This document shows positions 43,374 through 51,934 of a DNA stretch of 64,000 nucleotides, piece by piece. Within the stretch, counting starts at the first letter, position 1; each line of letters begins with the position of its first letter. The notes below the pieces were generated by a model. It worked only from the letters and a program-made list of their open reading frames with translations. It was not told the origin of the DNA and ran no database searches. The stretch is taken from the NCBI RefSeq assembly GCF_000423625.1, contig NZ_AUII01000001.1, positions 310,001 to 374,000 of the forward strand, written 5' to 3'. Position numbers and translations under genes: made by a program. The DNA is from Pseudonocardia asaccharolytica DSM 44247 = NBRC 16224. Lineage in GTDB: Bacteria > Actinomycetota > Actinomycetes > Mycobacteriales > Pseudonocardiaceae.

Positions 43374-44707
43374 TGTCCGGCAACGTGTCCTCGGTGAGTC
43401 CCGCCCGCCGCCGCACGGTGCTGGCGGCGCTGCGGCGGGGCACCGTCCCGGACAGTGGGCTCGACCTGCTCGCCGTCGGGTTGGAGCGCCTGGCACCCGC
43501 GTTCCAGGCCGAGCTGACGGCATGTCGCGCCGGCGGTGCGGCCTTCACCGCGATCCGCGGTGAGTACGGCTCGGGCAAGACGTTCGTCTCGCGGTGGCTC
43601 GGCGAGCGCGCCAAGGCGTCGGCGATGGCCGTCGCCGAGGTACAGATCTCGGAGACGGAGACCCCGCTGCACCGGCTCGAGACCGTGTACCGGCGCCTGT
43701 GCGAACGACTGGCGACGGCGACGGATCCGCCCAGCGCGTTCCGTCCCGTCCTCGACGCCTGGCTCTACGCGCTGGAGGAGGACGTGCTCGCCGAGGGCAC
43801 GGTCGCGGCCGATGACGCGGACGCGCTCGGCGCCGCGGTCGACGCGCTCCTGGAGCAGCGGCTGGCCGCGCTCGCCCGGGTGGCGCCCGGCTACGCCGCC
43901 GGGCTCCGCGGATATCGGCGCGCGCTCGCCGACGGCGACGTCGACACCGCGGACGGGGTGGTGGCCTGGCTGGCCGGACAGCCGCACGTGGCCGCGGCGG
44001 CCCGGCGGACCGCCGGGGTTCGCGGGGACATCGACCACTTCCTCGCGCTGGGGTTCCTGCAGGGCCTGCTCACCGTGCTGCGCGACGCCGGGCACCCGGG
44101 CCTGATGCTCGTCCTCGACGAGGTCGAGACGCTGCAGCGGGTGCGCAGCGATGCGCGGGCGAAGGCGCTCAACGCGCTGCGCCAACTGCTCGACGAGCTC
44201 GACGGCGGCCGATTCCCCGGGCTCTACCTCGTGATCACCGGGACGCCGGCGTTCTTCGACGGGCGCCAGGGTGTCGCGCTGCTCCCACCGCTCGCGCAGC
44301 GGCTGCACACCGACTTCTCGACCGACCCGCGGTTCGACAACCCGCGGGCCCCTCAGGTGCGGCTGCTCGGGTTCGACCTGGGCGGGCTCGTCGAGCTCGG
44401 CGTGACGGTCCGCGACCTCTTTGCCGCGGGGGCGTCGGACCCGGCGCGGATCCGCCAGGTCGTCGACGACGGGTACCTGCGCGTTCTCGCCGGCGCGGTT
44501 GCCGGCGGCCTCGGCGGGCAGGTCGGCGTCGCGCCCCGGGTGTTCCTGCGCAAGCTGGTCGGAGACGTCCTGGACCGCGTCGACCAGTTCCCCGACTTCG
44601 ACCCGCGCGTGCACTACACGCTCACGCTGTCGGCGTCGGAGCTGACCGCGGTCGAGCGGAACGCCGCCGCCCGCCGCGCCGACGACGTCGAGCTCGACCT
44701 GCCGTGA
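43373..44707 (+). CDS. brxD: BREX ATP-binding protein BrxD
   Basis: 444 residues. Walker A GEYGSGKTFVSRWLGERAKA at about 62 and Walker B LMLVLDEVETLQRVRSDAR at about 243 mark an AAA/STAND-type ATPase. The C-terminal part is winged-helix-like (FLRKLVGDVLDRVDQFPDFD). BrxD is specific to type 2 and some other BREX loci and always sits beside the helicase BrxHI. Overlaps on both sides (TGATG upstream, GTGA downstream) suggest strict co-translation from pglY to brxHI. Confidence 0.9.
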   Translation: MSGNVSSVSPARRRTVLAALRRGTVPDSGLDLLAVGLERLAPAFQAELTACRAGGAAFTAIRGEYGSGKTFVSRWLGERAKASAMAVAEVQISETETPLHRLETVYRRLCERLATATDPPSAFRPVLDAWLYALEEDVLAEGTVAADDADALGAAVDALLEQRLAALARVAPGYAAGLRGYRRALADGDVDTADGVVAWLAGQPHVAAAARRTAGVRGDIDHFLALGFLQGLLTVLRDAGHPGLMLVLDEVETLQRVRSDARAKALNALRQLLDELDGGRFPGLYLVITGTPAFFDGRQGVALLPPLAQRLHTDFSTDPRFDNPRAPQVRLLGFDLGGLVELGVTVRDLFAAGASDPARIRQVVDDGYLRVLAGAVAGGLGGQVGVAPRVFLRKLVGDVLDRVDQFPDFDPRVHYTLTLSASELTAVERNAAARRADDVELDLP

Positions 44708-46791
44708 CCGTCGACCGGCTCCACCCGGTGCTCGTGCATCACCTGGTCAACTCCCTGGGCTGGCGCTCGCTGCGGCCCCTGCAACACCAGGCCGTGGCAC
44801 CGCTGCTCGACGGTGCCGACGCCGTGCTGCTCGCCCCCACCGCGGGCGGCAAGACCGAGGCGGCGATGTTCCCGCTGCTCACCGCGATGGAACAGCAGGG
44901 GTGGTCCGGGCTGTCGGTAGTGTACGTATGCCCGCTCAAGGCGCTGCTGAACAACCTGACCCCGCGGTTGGAGAGCTACGGGGCGTGGCTGGGCCGGCGC
45001 GCCGCCGTCTGGCACGGCGACGTCGGGGCGTCGGCCCGCCGGCGGATCCTGCGCGACCCGCCCGACGTGCTGCTGACCACCCCCGAGTCGCTGGAGGCGA
45101 TGCTGGTCAGCGTCAAGGTCGATCACCACCGGCTGTTCGCCGGGCTGCGTGCGGTGGTCGTCGACGAGGTGCACGCCTTCGCCGGCGACGACCGGGGCTG
45201 GCATCTGCTCGCGGTGCTGGAACGCCTGGCCCGGGTGTGCGGGCGGCCGGTGCAGCGGATCGGGCTCTCGGCCACCGTGGGCAACCCGTCCGAACTGCTG
45301 GCCTGGTTGCAGGGCACCGGTCGAGGATCGCGGGAGGCCACCGTCGTCGCGCCCGAGGCGGCACCGGCCGCCGAGATCGACGTCGAGCTCGACCACGTCG
45401 GCTCGGTGGACAACGCCGCGACCGTGCTCGCCGCGCTGCACCGGGGCGAGAAGCGGCTCGTGTTCTGCGACTCGCGGGCGCTGGTCGAGAAGCTCGGCGC
45501 GGCGCTGCGCGAGCGCGGCGTGACGACGTTCCTGTCCCACGCCTCGCTGTCGGTAGAGGAGCGCCGCCGCGCCGAACAGGCCTTCGCCGAGGCCCGGAAC
45601 TGCGTGATCGTCTCCACCTCGACCCTGGAGCTGGGGATCGACGTCGGCGACCTCGACCGGGTCGTGCAGGTCAACGCGCCCACCACCGTCGCGTCGTTCC
45701 TCCAGCGCCTCGGCCGCACCGGACGCCGGGCGGGCGCCACCCGCAACTGCCTGTTCCTCGCGCTCGACAAGCACTCGCTGCTCTGGTCGGCCGGGCTGTT
45801 GCAGCTGTGGGCCGGCGGCTACGTCGAGCCGGTGACCGCCCCGCCGCAGCCGCGCCACATCGTCGCGCAGCAACTACTCGCGCTGTGCCTGCAGGAGGGA
45901 ACCGTCGGCAGCCGGCTGTGGGCGCAGACCTGGAACGGGCTCGCGCCGTTCGACCGCAGCGCCGAACCGATCGTCACCCACCTGCTCGACGAGGGGTTCG
46001 TCGAGCGCGACGGCGAGCTGCTGTTCATCGGGCCGCAGGCCGAGCAGCGGTTCGGCCGACGGCATTTCATGGGAATGACGGCCGTGTTCACCGCGCCGCC
46101 CCAGTTCACCGTCGTCGAGGGGCGCCGCGAGATCGGCCACGTCGACCCGTCGCTGCTCACCGACCGGGTGGAGGGCCCGCGGCTGCTGCTGCTCGCCGGG
46201 CGCAGCTGGCGGGTGACCTGGGTCGACTGGACCAGGCAGCGCTGCTTCGTCGAGGCCGTCGACGCCGGTGGCCGCGCCCGCTGGCACACCGGCGGGGTCG
46301 GCGGGGCGAGCTTCACGCTGGCCCGCGCGGCGCGGGAGGTCCTGCTCGGCGCGGACCCACCCGTCGCGCTGACGAAGCGGGCGGTGCGGGCGCTCGGACA
46401 GATCCGCGACGAGCAGATCGCGACCGTGCACCCCGGAGGGACGGTGATCCTGCGCCATGGCGGGGAGGTGCGCTGGTGGACGTGGGCGGGCTACCGCGCG
46501 AACGCGACCCTCGCCGCCACCGTGTCCGATCTCGTCGACGCGACCCAGCGCGCCGACGACGTCTCGATCCGGCTGCGCGGCGATCTCACCCCGCAAATGT
46601 GGCGCGGCGCGACCGCGGATGCCGCCGAGCGGCTGTGCCTGCCAGACGTCGACCGGCGGGCCCTCGACGGGCTGAAGTTCAGCGAGGCCCTGCCCGAGCG
46701 GCTGGCGACCATGACCCTGGCCGCGCGGTTGGCCGACCTCGACGGGGCGGCTCGCGTCCTCGCCGAACCCACCCGGATGGTGGGTTCGTGA
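44704..46791 (+). CDS. brxHI: BREX Lhr-like helicase BrxHI
   Basis: 695 residues of superfamily 2 helicase. Motif I LAPTAGGKTEAAMFPLL at about 42, motif II VVVDEVHAFAGDD (DEVH) at about 150, motif III GLSATVGNP at about 187 and motif VI QRLGRTGRRAG at about 333. The C-terminal ~300 residues are the Lhr-like winged-helix and accessory region. It is the last gene of the Pgl/BREX-2 set. GTG start overlapping the brxD stop. No obvious downstream member follows, so the locus seems to end here. Confidence 0.92.
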   Translation: MTVDRLHPVLVHHLVNSLGWRSLRPLQHQAVAPLLDGADAVLLAPTAGGKTEAAMFPLLTAMEQQGWSGLSVVYVCPLKALLNNLTPRLESYGAWLGRRAAVWHGDVGASARRRILRDPPDVLLTTPESLEAMLVSVKVDHHRLFAGLRAVVVDEVHAFAGDDRGWHLLAVLERLARVCGRPVQRIGLSATVGNPSELLAWLQGTGRGSREATVVAPEAAPAAEIDVELDHVGSVDNAATVLAALHRGEKRLVFCDSRALVEKLGAALRERGVTTFLSHASLSVEERRRAEQAFAEARNCVIVSTSTLELGIDVGDLDRVVQVNAPTTVASFLQRLGRTGRRAGATRNCLFLALDKHSLLWSAGLLQLWAGGYVEPVTAPPQPRHIVAQQLLALCLQEGTVGSRLWAQTWNGLAPFDRSAEPIVTHLLDEGFVERDGELLFIGPQAEQRFGRRHFMGMTAVFTAPPQFTVVEGRREIGHVDPSLLTDRVEGPRLLLLAGRSWRVTWVDWTRQRCFVEAVDAGGRARWHTGGVGGASFTLARAAREVLLGADPPVALTKRAVRALGQIRDEQIATVHPGGTVILRHGGEVRWWTWAGYRANATLAATVSDLVDATQRADDVSIRLRGDLTPQMWRGATADAAERLCLPDVDRRALDGLKFSEALPERLATMTLAARLADLDGAARVLAEPTRMVGS

Positions 46792-46803
46792 CCGCGCAGT
46801 CGC

Positions 46804-46832
46804 AGTGTTGACGTTGACCGATCAGCAACACT
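46804..46832. repeat. Inverted repeat downstream of brxHI
   Basis: AGTGTTG and CAACACT flank a 15-base loop, 12 bases after the brxHI stop. It may be a weak terminator of the pglY-brxHI operon or an operator for the short frame that follows. No U tract. Confidence 0.4.
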
Positions 46833-46861
46833 CGATCTCGACCCCCGGTACGCTGCCGGAC

Positions 46862-46933
46862 ATGGCTCAGCCGGACGATCTGGAGGCGCGCGTGGCCGCG
46901 CTGGAATCCCAGATGCGAGAGCTGGCTGAGTGA
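46862..46933 (+). pseudogene. Truncated coiled-coil protein fragment
   Basis: Only 23 codons: MAQPDDLEARVAALESQMRE then LAE and TGA. The sequence matches the common N-terminus of small actinobacterial coiled-coil proteins of about 110-120 residues, whose remainder is missing; the next sequence belongs to the opposite-strand acyltransferase. It is probably a leftover at the right edge of the BREX island, though a genuine micro-peptide cannot be excluded. The rest of 46792-46962 is empty. Confidence 0.4.
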
Positions 46934-46962
46934 ACGAGGTCCGCGGCGAGACCCCCGCCGGG

Positions 46963-48732
46963 TCATCGGTCCAAGGCCGCGGCGATCGCGGCCGCAAGCG
47001 CCGTTCGCCCGGCCGCGGTCGGGTGCACCTGGTCCGGGCCGAGCAGCCCGGGATCAGCGGCCGCGACCGCCGCCCAGTCCACCAGCACCACGGTCGGGTG
47101 CCGCTGGGCCGCGGTGGCGAGCGCGGCGTTGTCGGGCTGCTGCCAGCGGCGGGGCACCGCGACGGTGACCAGCACCACGGGCCGCGGACCGGCGGCGGCG
47201 ACGACCGCGTCGACGTCGGCGTCCCGCACGATCCCGTTGCTGCCCAGGTGCACGACGACAGGGCCGGGATGCTGGGCGACCCAGGCCGCGACGATCGCCG
47301 GCGCCGTGCTGAACTGGCGGCCGACCACGGCGTCGACCGTCGTGCCCGGGCCGAGCGCGGACCGGATCGCGTCGGCGCTGCCGAGCACCACCGAGTCCCC
47401 GACGACCAGCGGCGGCGGGGCCGGTAGTGCCGGGGCGGACGGCGCCGGAGTGGACGGTGCCGGTTCCGCCGACGGCGCCGCGGGCGCCGCCACCGGGGTC
47501 GCGGGTGGCCTCGGCCCGAGGGCACCGGGCACCGGCGTCGCGGTCAGGGCCAGCACCGCGACGGCGGCGGCACCGGTCGCGCCGACGGCGGCCACCGCCG
47601 GCCGCCACCGCGCCCAACCTCCCGGGCCGCGCCGCAGGCCGCGGCGCACCGGGAGCTCGATCCAGCGGTAGGACACCGCGGCCAGCAGCAGGGTCGCTCC
47701 AACCCGGCCGAGGTCGGCCAGCCGCGGCTCCCCGGACGGGTCCCGGATCAGCACGAAGATCGGCCAGTGGTAGAGGTAGATGCCGTACGAGCGCTGCCCG
47801 AGCCACACCAGCGGGGTGACACCGAGCAGTCGCGACAGCCCGGTCGCGGGGTGCGCCGCCGCGGCCACGACCGCCGCCGTGAGCAGCCCGACGAGGGCGA
47901 AGCCGCCGCGCCGGTACAGCTCTTCGTCGAACTCCGACACGCGCACGAACGCCCAGAGCAGCCCGATCAGCGCGGCCGCCCCGACGACGTCGAGCGCCCC
48001 CGACGCCGCGGTGCGCCTCGGCCGCGCCGTCCGGGGCAGCACCGCCAGTGCCAGGGCCGCGCCGATCAGGAACCCGGCTGCCCGGGTGTCGGTGCCGTAG
48101 TACACCCGGCCCGGCTCGTCCAGGTCGACCAGCGCGGCCATCGCCACCGCGGACGCCGCGGCGAGCGCGAGGGTCACCGCGGCGGCGCGCCGCCGGCCGG
48201 CGTAGGCGAGCGACCCCACGAGCAGCAGCGGCCACAGCAGGTAGAGCTGGCCCTCGACCCCCAAGGACCACAGGTGCAGCAGCGGCGACGGGCGGTCGAA
48301 CACCTCGCCGTAGGGCACGTGGCCGAGCACGAGCTGCCAGTTCTGGACGTAGGCCAGTGAGGCCAGTGCGTCCCGACGCCACCGCGTCAGGTCCCCTGGC
48401 GAGACCCAGGCGACCAGGGCGACGGTTCCGACGACGCAGACCAGCAGCGCCGGGAGCAGCCGCCGGGCCCGCGCCAGGGCGAATCCGCCGAGGTCGACGC
48501 GGCCGGTGCGGCGCAGCTCGGCCACCAGCAGCGCCGTGACCAGGTAGCCGCTGAGGGTGAAGAACACCTCGACGCCGAGGAACCCGCCATCCGCCGGGCC
48601 GCCTACGTGGTAGGCGAGCACGGCGACGACGGCGACGGCGCGCAGCCCGTCCAGGCCGGGGCGATGCGGGATGCCCCGCCGCGGCGGACGTGGGTTCACC
48701 CGCCGGGCCGGGACGATGCCGGGCTCGATCAC
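46963..48732 (-). CDS. OafA-type membrane acyltransferase with SGNH domain
   Basis: About 589 residues. The N-terminal acyltransferase-3 domain has some 10 helices with LDGLRAVAVVAVLAYHVGG (catalytic His), FFTLSGYLVTALL and LHLWSLGVEGQLYLLWPLLL. After a Pro/Ala-rich linker (about 405-440) an SGNH-like hydrolase domain starts with LVVGDSVVLGSADAI and contains VVHLGSNG and DQVHPTAAG. Such proteins O-acetylate cell-wall or surface polysaccharide using cytoplasmic acetyl-CoA. GTG 48732 was chosen for the purine-rich GGGGGTGA before it; a start at 48792 is possible. It could act on the glycan of region 1, but this is speculation. Confidence 0.85.
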   Translation of the reverse strand: MIEPGIVPARRVNPRPPRRGIPHRPGLDGLRAVAVVAVLAYHVGGPADGGFLGVEVFFTLSGYLVTALLVAELRRTGRVDLGGFALARARRLLPALLVCVVGTVALVAWVSPGDLTRWRRDALASLAYVQNWQLVLGHVPYGEVFDRPSPLLHLWSLGVEGQLYLLWPLLLVGSLAYAGRRRAAAVTLALAAASAVAMAALVDLDEPGRVYYGTDTRAAGFLIGAALALAVLPRTARPRRTAASGALDVVGAAALIGLLWAFVRVSEFDEELYRRGGFALVGLLTAAVVAAAAHPATGLSRLLGVTPLVWLGQRSYGIYLYHWPIFVLIRDPSGEPRLADLGRVGATLLLAAVSYRWIELPVRRGLRRGPGGWARWRPAVAAVGATGAAAVAVLALTATPVPGALGPRPPATPVAAPAAPSAEPAPSTPAPSAPALPAPPPLVVGDSVVLGSADAIRSALGPGTTVDAVVGRQFSTAPAIVAAWVAQHPGPVVVHLGSNGIVRDADVDAVVAAAGPRPVVLVTVAVPRRWQQPDNAALATAAQRHPTVVLVDWAAVAAADPGLLGPDQVHPTAAGRTALAAAIAAALDR

Positions 48733-48866
48733 GACGTCACCCCCCAGCCGACGGACGCCGCGCCGCCGACCCCCCGTTCGGGACTGTCGCACACCGGGCC
48801 CCGGCTGATCGAGGGGACGCGCGGGCGGGCCGCGGATGGGGTCTCACGCGCGGTGGCGTCGCCCTC

Positions 48867-49346
48867 TCACTCGGTGGGAGGGCGAATCGCGACCACCTCC
48901 GCGACGATCTCACCGTCCGGACCGGCGTAGGTGATCCGCTCGCCGGGGCGGGCGCCGACGAGCGCGCGCCCGAGCGGGCTGTTGCGGGTCAGGGTGTCCG
49001 ACGAGTCCGGCGCCTCCTCGAGGATCGCCACGACCCGCATCGTGTCGGTGGTGCCGTCGCTGAACCGCACCGTCACCTCGGTGCCCGCGGGCAGGGAGTC
49101 CGCGGCGGACGGCGGGATCCTGCCCGCAAGCACGTCGACGAGCTCCCGGATGTGCTCCGCGACGCGGGCGAGGTCGTCGGCGAGCTCGAGCCGCTGCGCC
49201 TGATCGGCGCGGTCCTCCACGCCGTCGATGCTGGAGATGACCTCGTCGAGCGCGCGGTGCCGCGCGCGCAGCTCGGCGAGCTCCCGTTCGAGCCGCTCCC
49301 GGGTCTGGGCGCTCAACCGAAGGCCGCCGCGTTGTTGCTTGTCCAC
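48867..49346 (-). CDS. greA: GreA/GreB-family transcript cleavage factor
   Basis: 159 residues. An N-terminal antiparallel coiled coil (LSAQTRERLERELAELRARH, then RLELADDLARVAEHIRELVD) is followed by a FKBP-like C-terminal domain (GTEVTVRFSDGTTDTMRVV, NSPLGRALVGARPGERITYA). The coiled-coil tip retains acidic residues (EVISSIDGVEDRAD), but spacing differs from housekeeping GreA, so it may be a paralogue of the Rnk or mycobacterial type. It binds the RNA polymerase secondary channel and promotes cleavage of backtracked RNA. GTG start at 49346. Confidence 0.85.
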   Translation of the reverse strand: MDKQQRGGLRLSAQTRERLERELAELRARHRALDEVISSIDGVEDRADQAQRLELADDLARVAEHIRELVDVLAGRIPPSAADSLPAGTEVTVRFSDGTTDTMRVVAILEEAPDSSDTLTRNSPLGRALVGARPGERITYAGPDGEIVAEVVAIRPPTE

Positions 49347-49519
49347 GATGCTTGCCTCCCCGCTCGCCGATGAGCTCGCCGTGCCATCATCATCCCCTCT
49401 TCCACCCGCCGGCCGGGTCTCCCGCTACCCGGGAGACCTGCTGGGTGAACCGCCCCGGGTTTCATGGAGGCGCTGAACCCACGACAAGGTGGATCAGCGC
49501 CTGCTTCCCGGAGGTAGCC

Positions 49520-49645
49520 CCTGAGCTGCGTGAGCGCGCAGCGGCTGGTCGCGAAGGCGATGACGGAGGACCCGTCGCTGCCGCGAACGCGGCGGTGAAG
49601 CGGATCGGCCCGCGAGTCGGCATCGTGCCGGTAACACTGCGGCCT
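49520..49645 (+). pseudogene. IS3-family OrfA relic
   Basis: Fragments of an IS3-type OrfA in three frames: PELRERA, then RLVAKAMTEDPSL, then NAAVKRIGPRVGIVPVTLR, in the order found in intact OrfA helix-turn-helix domains. No OrfB or terminal inverted repeats were recognised. The whole stretch 49347-49943 has no intact gene; besides this relic it contains a short tandem repeat at 49820. Confidence 0.55.
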
Positions 49646-49819
49646 CGCTTAGTACCTCGGCCCGTACCTCCGAGACCGCCACGCGGAGCGAGATCACGAA
49701 GTCCGGCTGGACCAGATCCTCGCCGAGTGTGGGGCAAGCGTGTGGTTGTCGGCCTTCTCCGTGGTGATCGGCGACCGGGAGTCGCACGCCGCGGCACGCG
49801 CGGCCGCGGGGACCGAAAC

Positions 49820-49853
49820 GGCGATCATGAAAGCAAGGCGATCATGGAGACAA
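49820..49853. repeat. Two-copy 17-bp tandem repeat
   Basis: GGCGATCATGAAAGCAA and GGCGATCATGGAGACAA stand head to tail, followed by another GGCG. It is about 90 bases downstream of the MaoC-type gene. Function unknown; possibly a replication-slippage product. Confidence 0.5.
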
Positions 49854-49943
49854 GGCGCGGTTTCGAGGAGCGCCTGGAGGAGAAACCCACCGCACGGCCC
49901 GGCCGAGGGCGGCGTTGTGGCGCGGTCAGGACAGCGGGTGGGA

Positions 49944-50360
49944 TCAGGACACGGCGATGACCGCGCTGCCGGCGACGGTGACGGTGCCGTCGGCGAGGGT
50001 AACGGCGAGCTCCAGCGTGGCGCGCCGCTCGCCGTCGACCTCCTCGATGGAGACCACCCGGCCGGTGCAGGTGGGCCGGCCGTGCACCGGGGTGACGGCG
50101 GTGAACCGGACGCCGAACGAGCGGAGCCGGCGCTGGTCGACCCAACCGGTGAGCAGCCGGCCGAGGTAGGCCATCGACAGCATGCCGTGGGCGAGCACGT
50201 CGTCGAGCCCGGCCGAGCGGGCCACGTCGAGGTCGAGATGGATCGGGTTGAGGTCGCCCGATGCCGGGCCGAACAGCGCCAGCGTGGTGCGGCTGATCGG
50301 CGGCAGGGCCAGCGGCGGCAGTTCGGCCCCCACCCGGACGTCGGAGAGGGTCACGGTCAC
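49944..50360 (-). CDS. MaoC-like hydratase
   Basis: 138 residues, a single hot-dog domain. The hydratase 2 motif is LFGPASGDLNPIHLDLDVAR (about 29-48), with the catalytic Asp-x4-His. LAHGMLSMAYLGRLLTGWV follows. Such proteins hydrate enoyl-CoA or enoyl-ACP, commonly as a heterodimer with a partner lacking the motif; the partner is the gene directly upstream, overlapping by GTGA. In actinobacteria such pairs serve fatty-acid, steroid or mycolate metabolism. This pair could act with the ligase and thiolase genes nearby. Confidence 0.85.
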   Translation of the reverse strand: MTVTLSDVRVGAELPPLALPPISRTTLALFGPASGDLNPIHLDLDVARSAGLDDVLAHGMLSMAYLGRLLTGWVDQRRLRSFGVRFTAVTPVHGRPTCTGRVVSIEEVDGERRATLELAVTLADGTVTVAGSAVIAVS

Positions 50361-50806
50361 GACGCACCTGCGGGCTCGCGCACGATCAGGGTCTCCCGCA
50401 GGTCGGCGATCGGGCTGCCGTCGTCGCGCCGGACGGCGATCTCCCGGATCAGGAACTGCAACGAGCCCGCGCGTTTGCTGAACACGTCGACGATCCGCGG
50501 GGTGAGGGTCAGGGTGTCCCCGGCGTGCGCGACCTGGTGGTAGGTGAAGTGCTGCTCGCCGTGCAGGACGCGGCGCAGGTCGACGCCGAGCCCGGTGAGC
50601 CAGGCGAAGTCGCCGGCGCCGAGGCCGAACAGGAACGTCGGGGGCACCGGCAGGTCGGGGTGCCCGGCCGTGCGGGCGGCCTCGAGGTCGGTGTAGACCG
50701 GGTCGGTCTCGCCGATGGCATGGGCGAAGGCGCGCAGCCGGCCGGGCTCGACATCGACGGTCACCGCCGGTTGCGCGGTGCCGACGACCGCGGGGTCGAT
50801 CGCCAT
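50357..50806 (-). CDS. MaoC N-terminal-like (FAS1-type) dehydratase subunit
   Basis: 149 residues. It is the partner type of MaoC hydratase, with RLRAFAHAIGETDPVYTDLE near residue 23-42 and VPPTFLFGLGAGDF in place of the full hydratase motif, then HGEQHFTYHQVAHAGDTLTL. Its stop overlaps the start of the catalytic-type subunit, so the two should form an (R)-hydratase heterodimer like mycobacterial HadAB or ChsH. ATG at 50806. Upstream, 50807-51200 has no intact gene. Confidence 0.82.
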   Translation of the reverse strand: MAIDPAVVGTAQPAVTVDVEPGRLRAFAHAIGETDPVYTDLEAARTAGHPDLPVPPTFLFGLGAGDFAWLTGLGVDLRRVLHGEQHFTYHQVAHAGDTLTLTPRIVDVFSKRAGSLQFLIREIAVRRDDGSPIADLRETLIVREPAGAS

Positions 50807-50895
50807 CAGCCGGTTCCTCCCCAGGTCGTAGGGCCGTCCGGATCTTCCCCGGCGTGCAGCCACGGTACCGCCCTCGATGGTCGGGCCCGAGGCGG

Positions 50896-51022
50896 ATCCG
50901 GCGGTCCGTGCCGTGTCAGCCGCGGCGCCTCGGTGCTGCCCGTGCGGCCCGGCAGGAACCTCTCGGCCGCGCACCTCGCCGTCCGGCGGATGCGAGACCG
51001 GGCGCGCCACCAAGCCGTATGA
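50896..51022 (+). pseudogene. AraC-type regulator N-terminal remnant
   Basis: The plus strand reads SVLPVRPGRNLSAAHLAVRR then MRDRA before diverging to a stop at 51022. LS-x-AHLAVRRMRDR is the typical first helix of a common actinobacterial AraC/XylS-type DNA-binding protein, in which the helix-turn-helix would follow; here it is gone. A short homology, so tentative. The rest of 50807-51200 holds nothing recognisable. Confidence 0.35.
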
Positions 51023-51200
51023 CTCCCGTCCTGCGCGACCGAAGCCATAACCGGTGGTGATGACCAGCCGCTCGGCAGGAACGTACGCCAGTGCGCCGGA
51101 TGAAATTCGCTGCCTGATCCGGGACTCGACAGTGGTTCAGGAACGAGCAATGGCAGGTACTGACCATTTGGGCCGTGCCGTGACAACCAGCCTGCGCGGG

Positions 51201-51677
51201 TCAGGCGCCCTCGACGGAGCCCGGCGGCAGGAACTGGACGTCGCACTCCGCCGAAAGGCGAACCACCTCCGCGGGGTCATCCAGGTTGTGCAGTTTGTCG
51301 AACAGTTCGGCGAGGCGGCCTGCGGGGCTCACCCAGAACAATCCGCGGGTCACTTCTTCGCTTCGGTTGTAATACGCGTGCGGAAGGTTCTTCGGCATCA
51401 GTACGGTGTCGCCGGGACCCGCGGTCTCCCAGTCGCCGTCCAGGTACAGGGTGAAAACACCTTCGAGCACGTAGATGTGCTCGTCCTGGGTCGGATGGAC
51501 ATGTGGCGGAACGCCCGTCCCGGGTGGGTCGAGCGTTTCGAACGCGAAGCTGGAGTCACTGGCCGCCTTCATGAAGTAGGTGTGGCCAAGAATGTTCCAC
51601 ACCTTCTTCTTCATGCCCTCCCCGGCCAGGGTTATACCCTTCGGAAGTGGTCCGAGAACGATTTCATCACCCGTCAT
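51201..51677 (-). CDS. Cupin-domain protein
   Basis: 158 residues. A double-stranded beta-helix cupin: GTGVPPHVHPTQDEHIYVLE gives motif 1 (G-x5-H-x-H-x3,4-E) and GDTVLMPKNLPHAYYN motif 2. Metal-binding residues are present, so it may be a small dioxygenase or isomerase-type or quercetinase-like protein. ATG at 51677 has GAGGAG 6 bases upstream. DNA here is visibly less GC-rich than in the neighbours. The 257 bases up to the ligase gene hold no gene. Confidence 0.8.
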   Translation of the reverse strand: MTGDEIVLGPLPKGITLAGEGMKKKVWNILGHTYFMKAASDSSFAFETLDPPGTGVPPHVHPTQDEHIYVLEGVFTLYLDGDWETAGPGDTVLMPKNLPHAYYNRSEEVTRGLFWVSPAGRLAELFDKLHNLDDPAEVVRLSAECDVQFLPPGSVEGA

Positions 51678-51934
51678 GGCTTCTCCTCGATCCGGGGAAT
51701 CGTGACATCGGTTTGGGCGGACTGGCCGAGGCGACGCCAACCGTATGCACGCATCGTGACGCCCGTCAAGAGAGAGGCAATTGGCGCGGAGATCCATGGA
51801 CCCTGCCTACGAGATCAACGTTCGGGCAGCGGGAGCCGCGCAGATCGCGGCCGGCCCTGCCGATTCGCTGATCATGGGGCCCCGATTGGGAGCGTCTGCG
51901 CGGTGTTCCGCCCAACGCCGCACGCACAGGGGCA

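Noticed and set aside
50525-50895. Plus-strand frame opposite the MaoC-type gene leading into the AraC remnant
   Set aside because: Complement of a well-supported gene; only the last ~40 codons after 50896 resemble a protein family.
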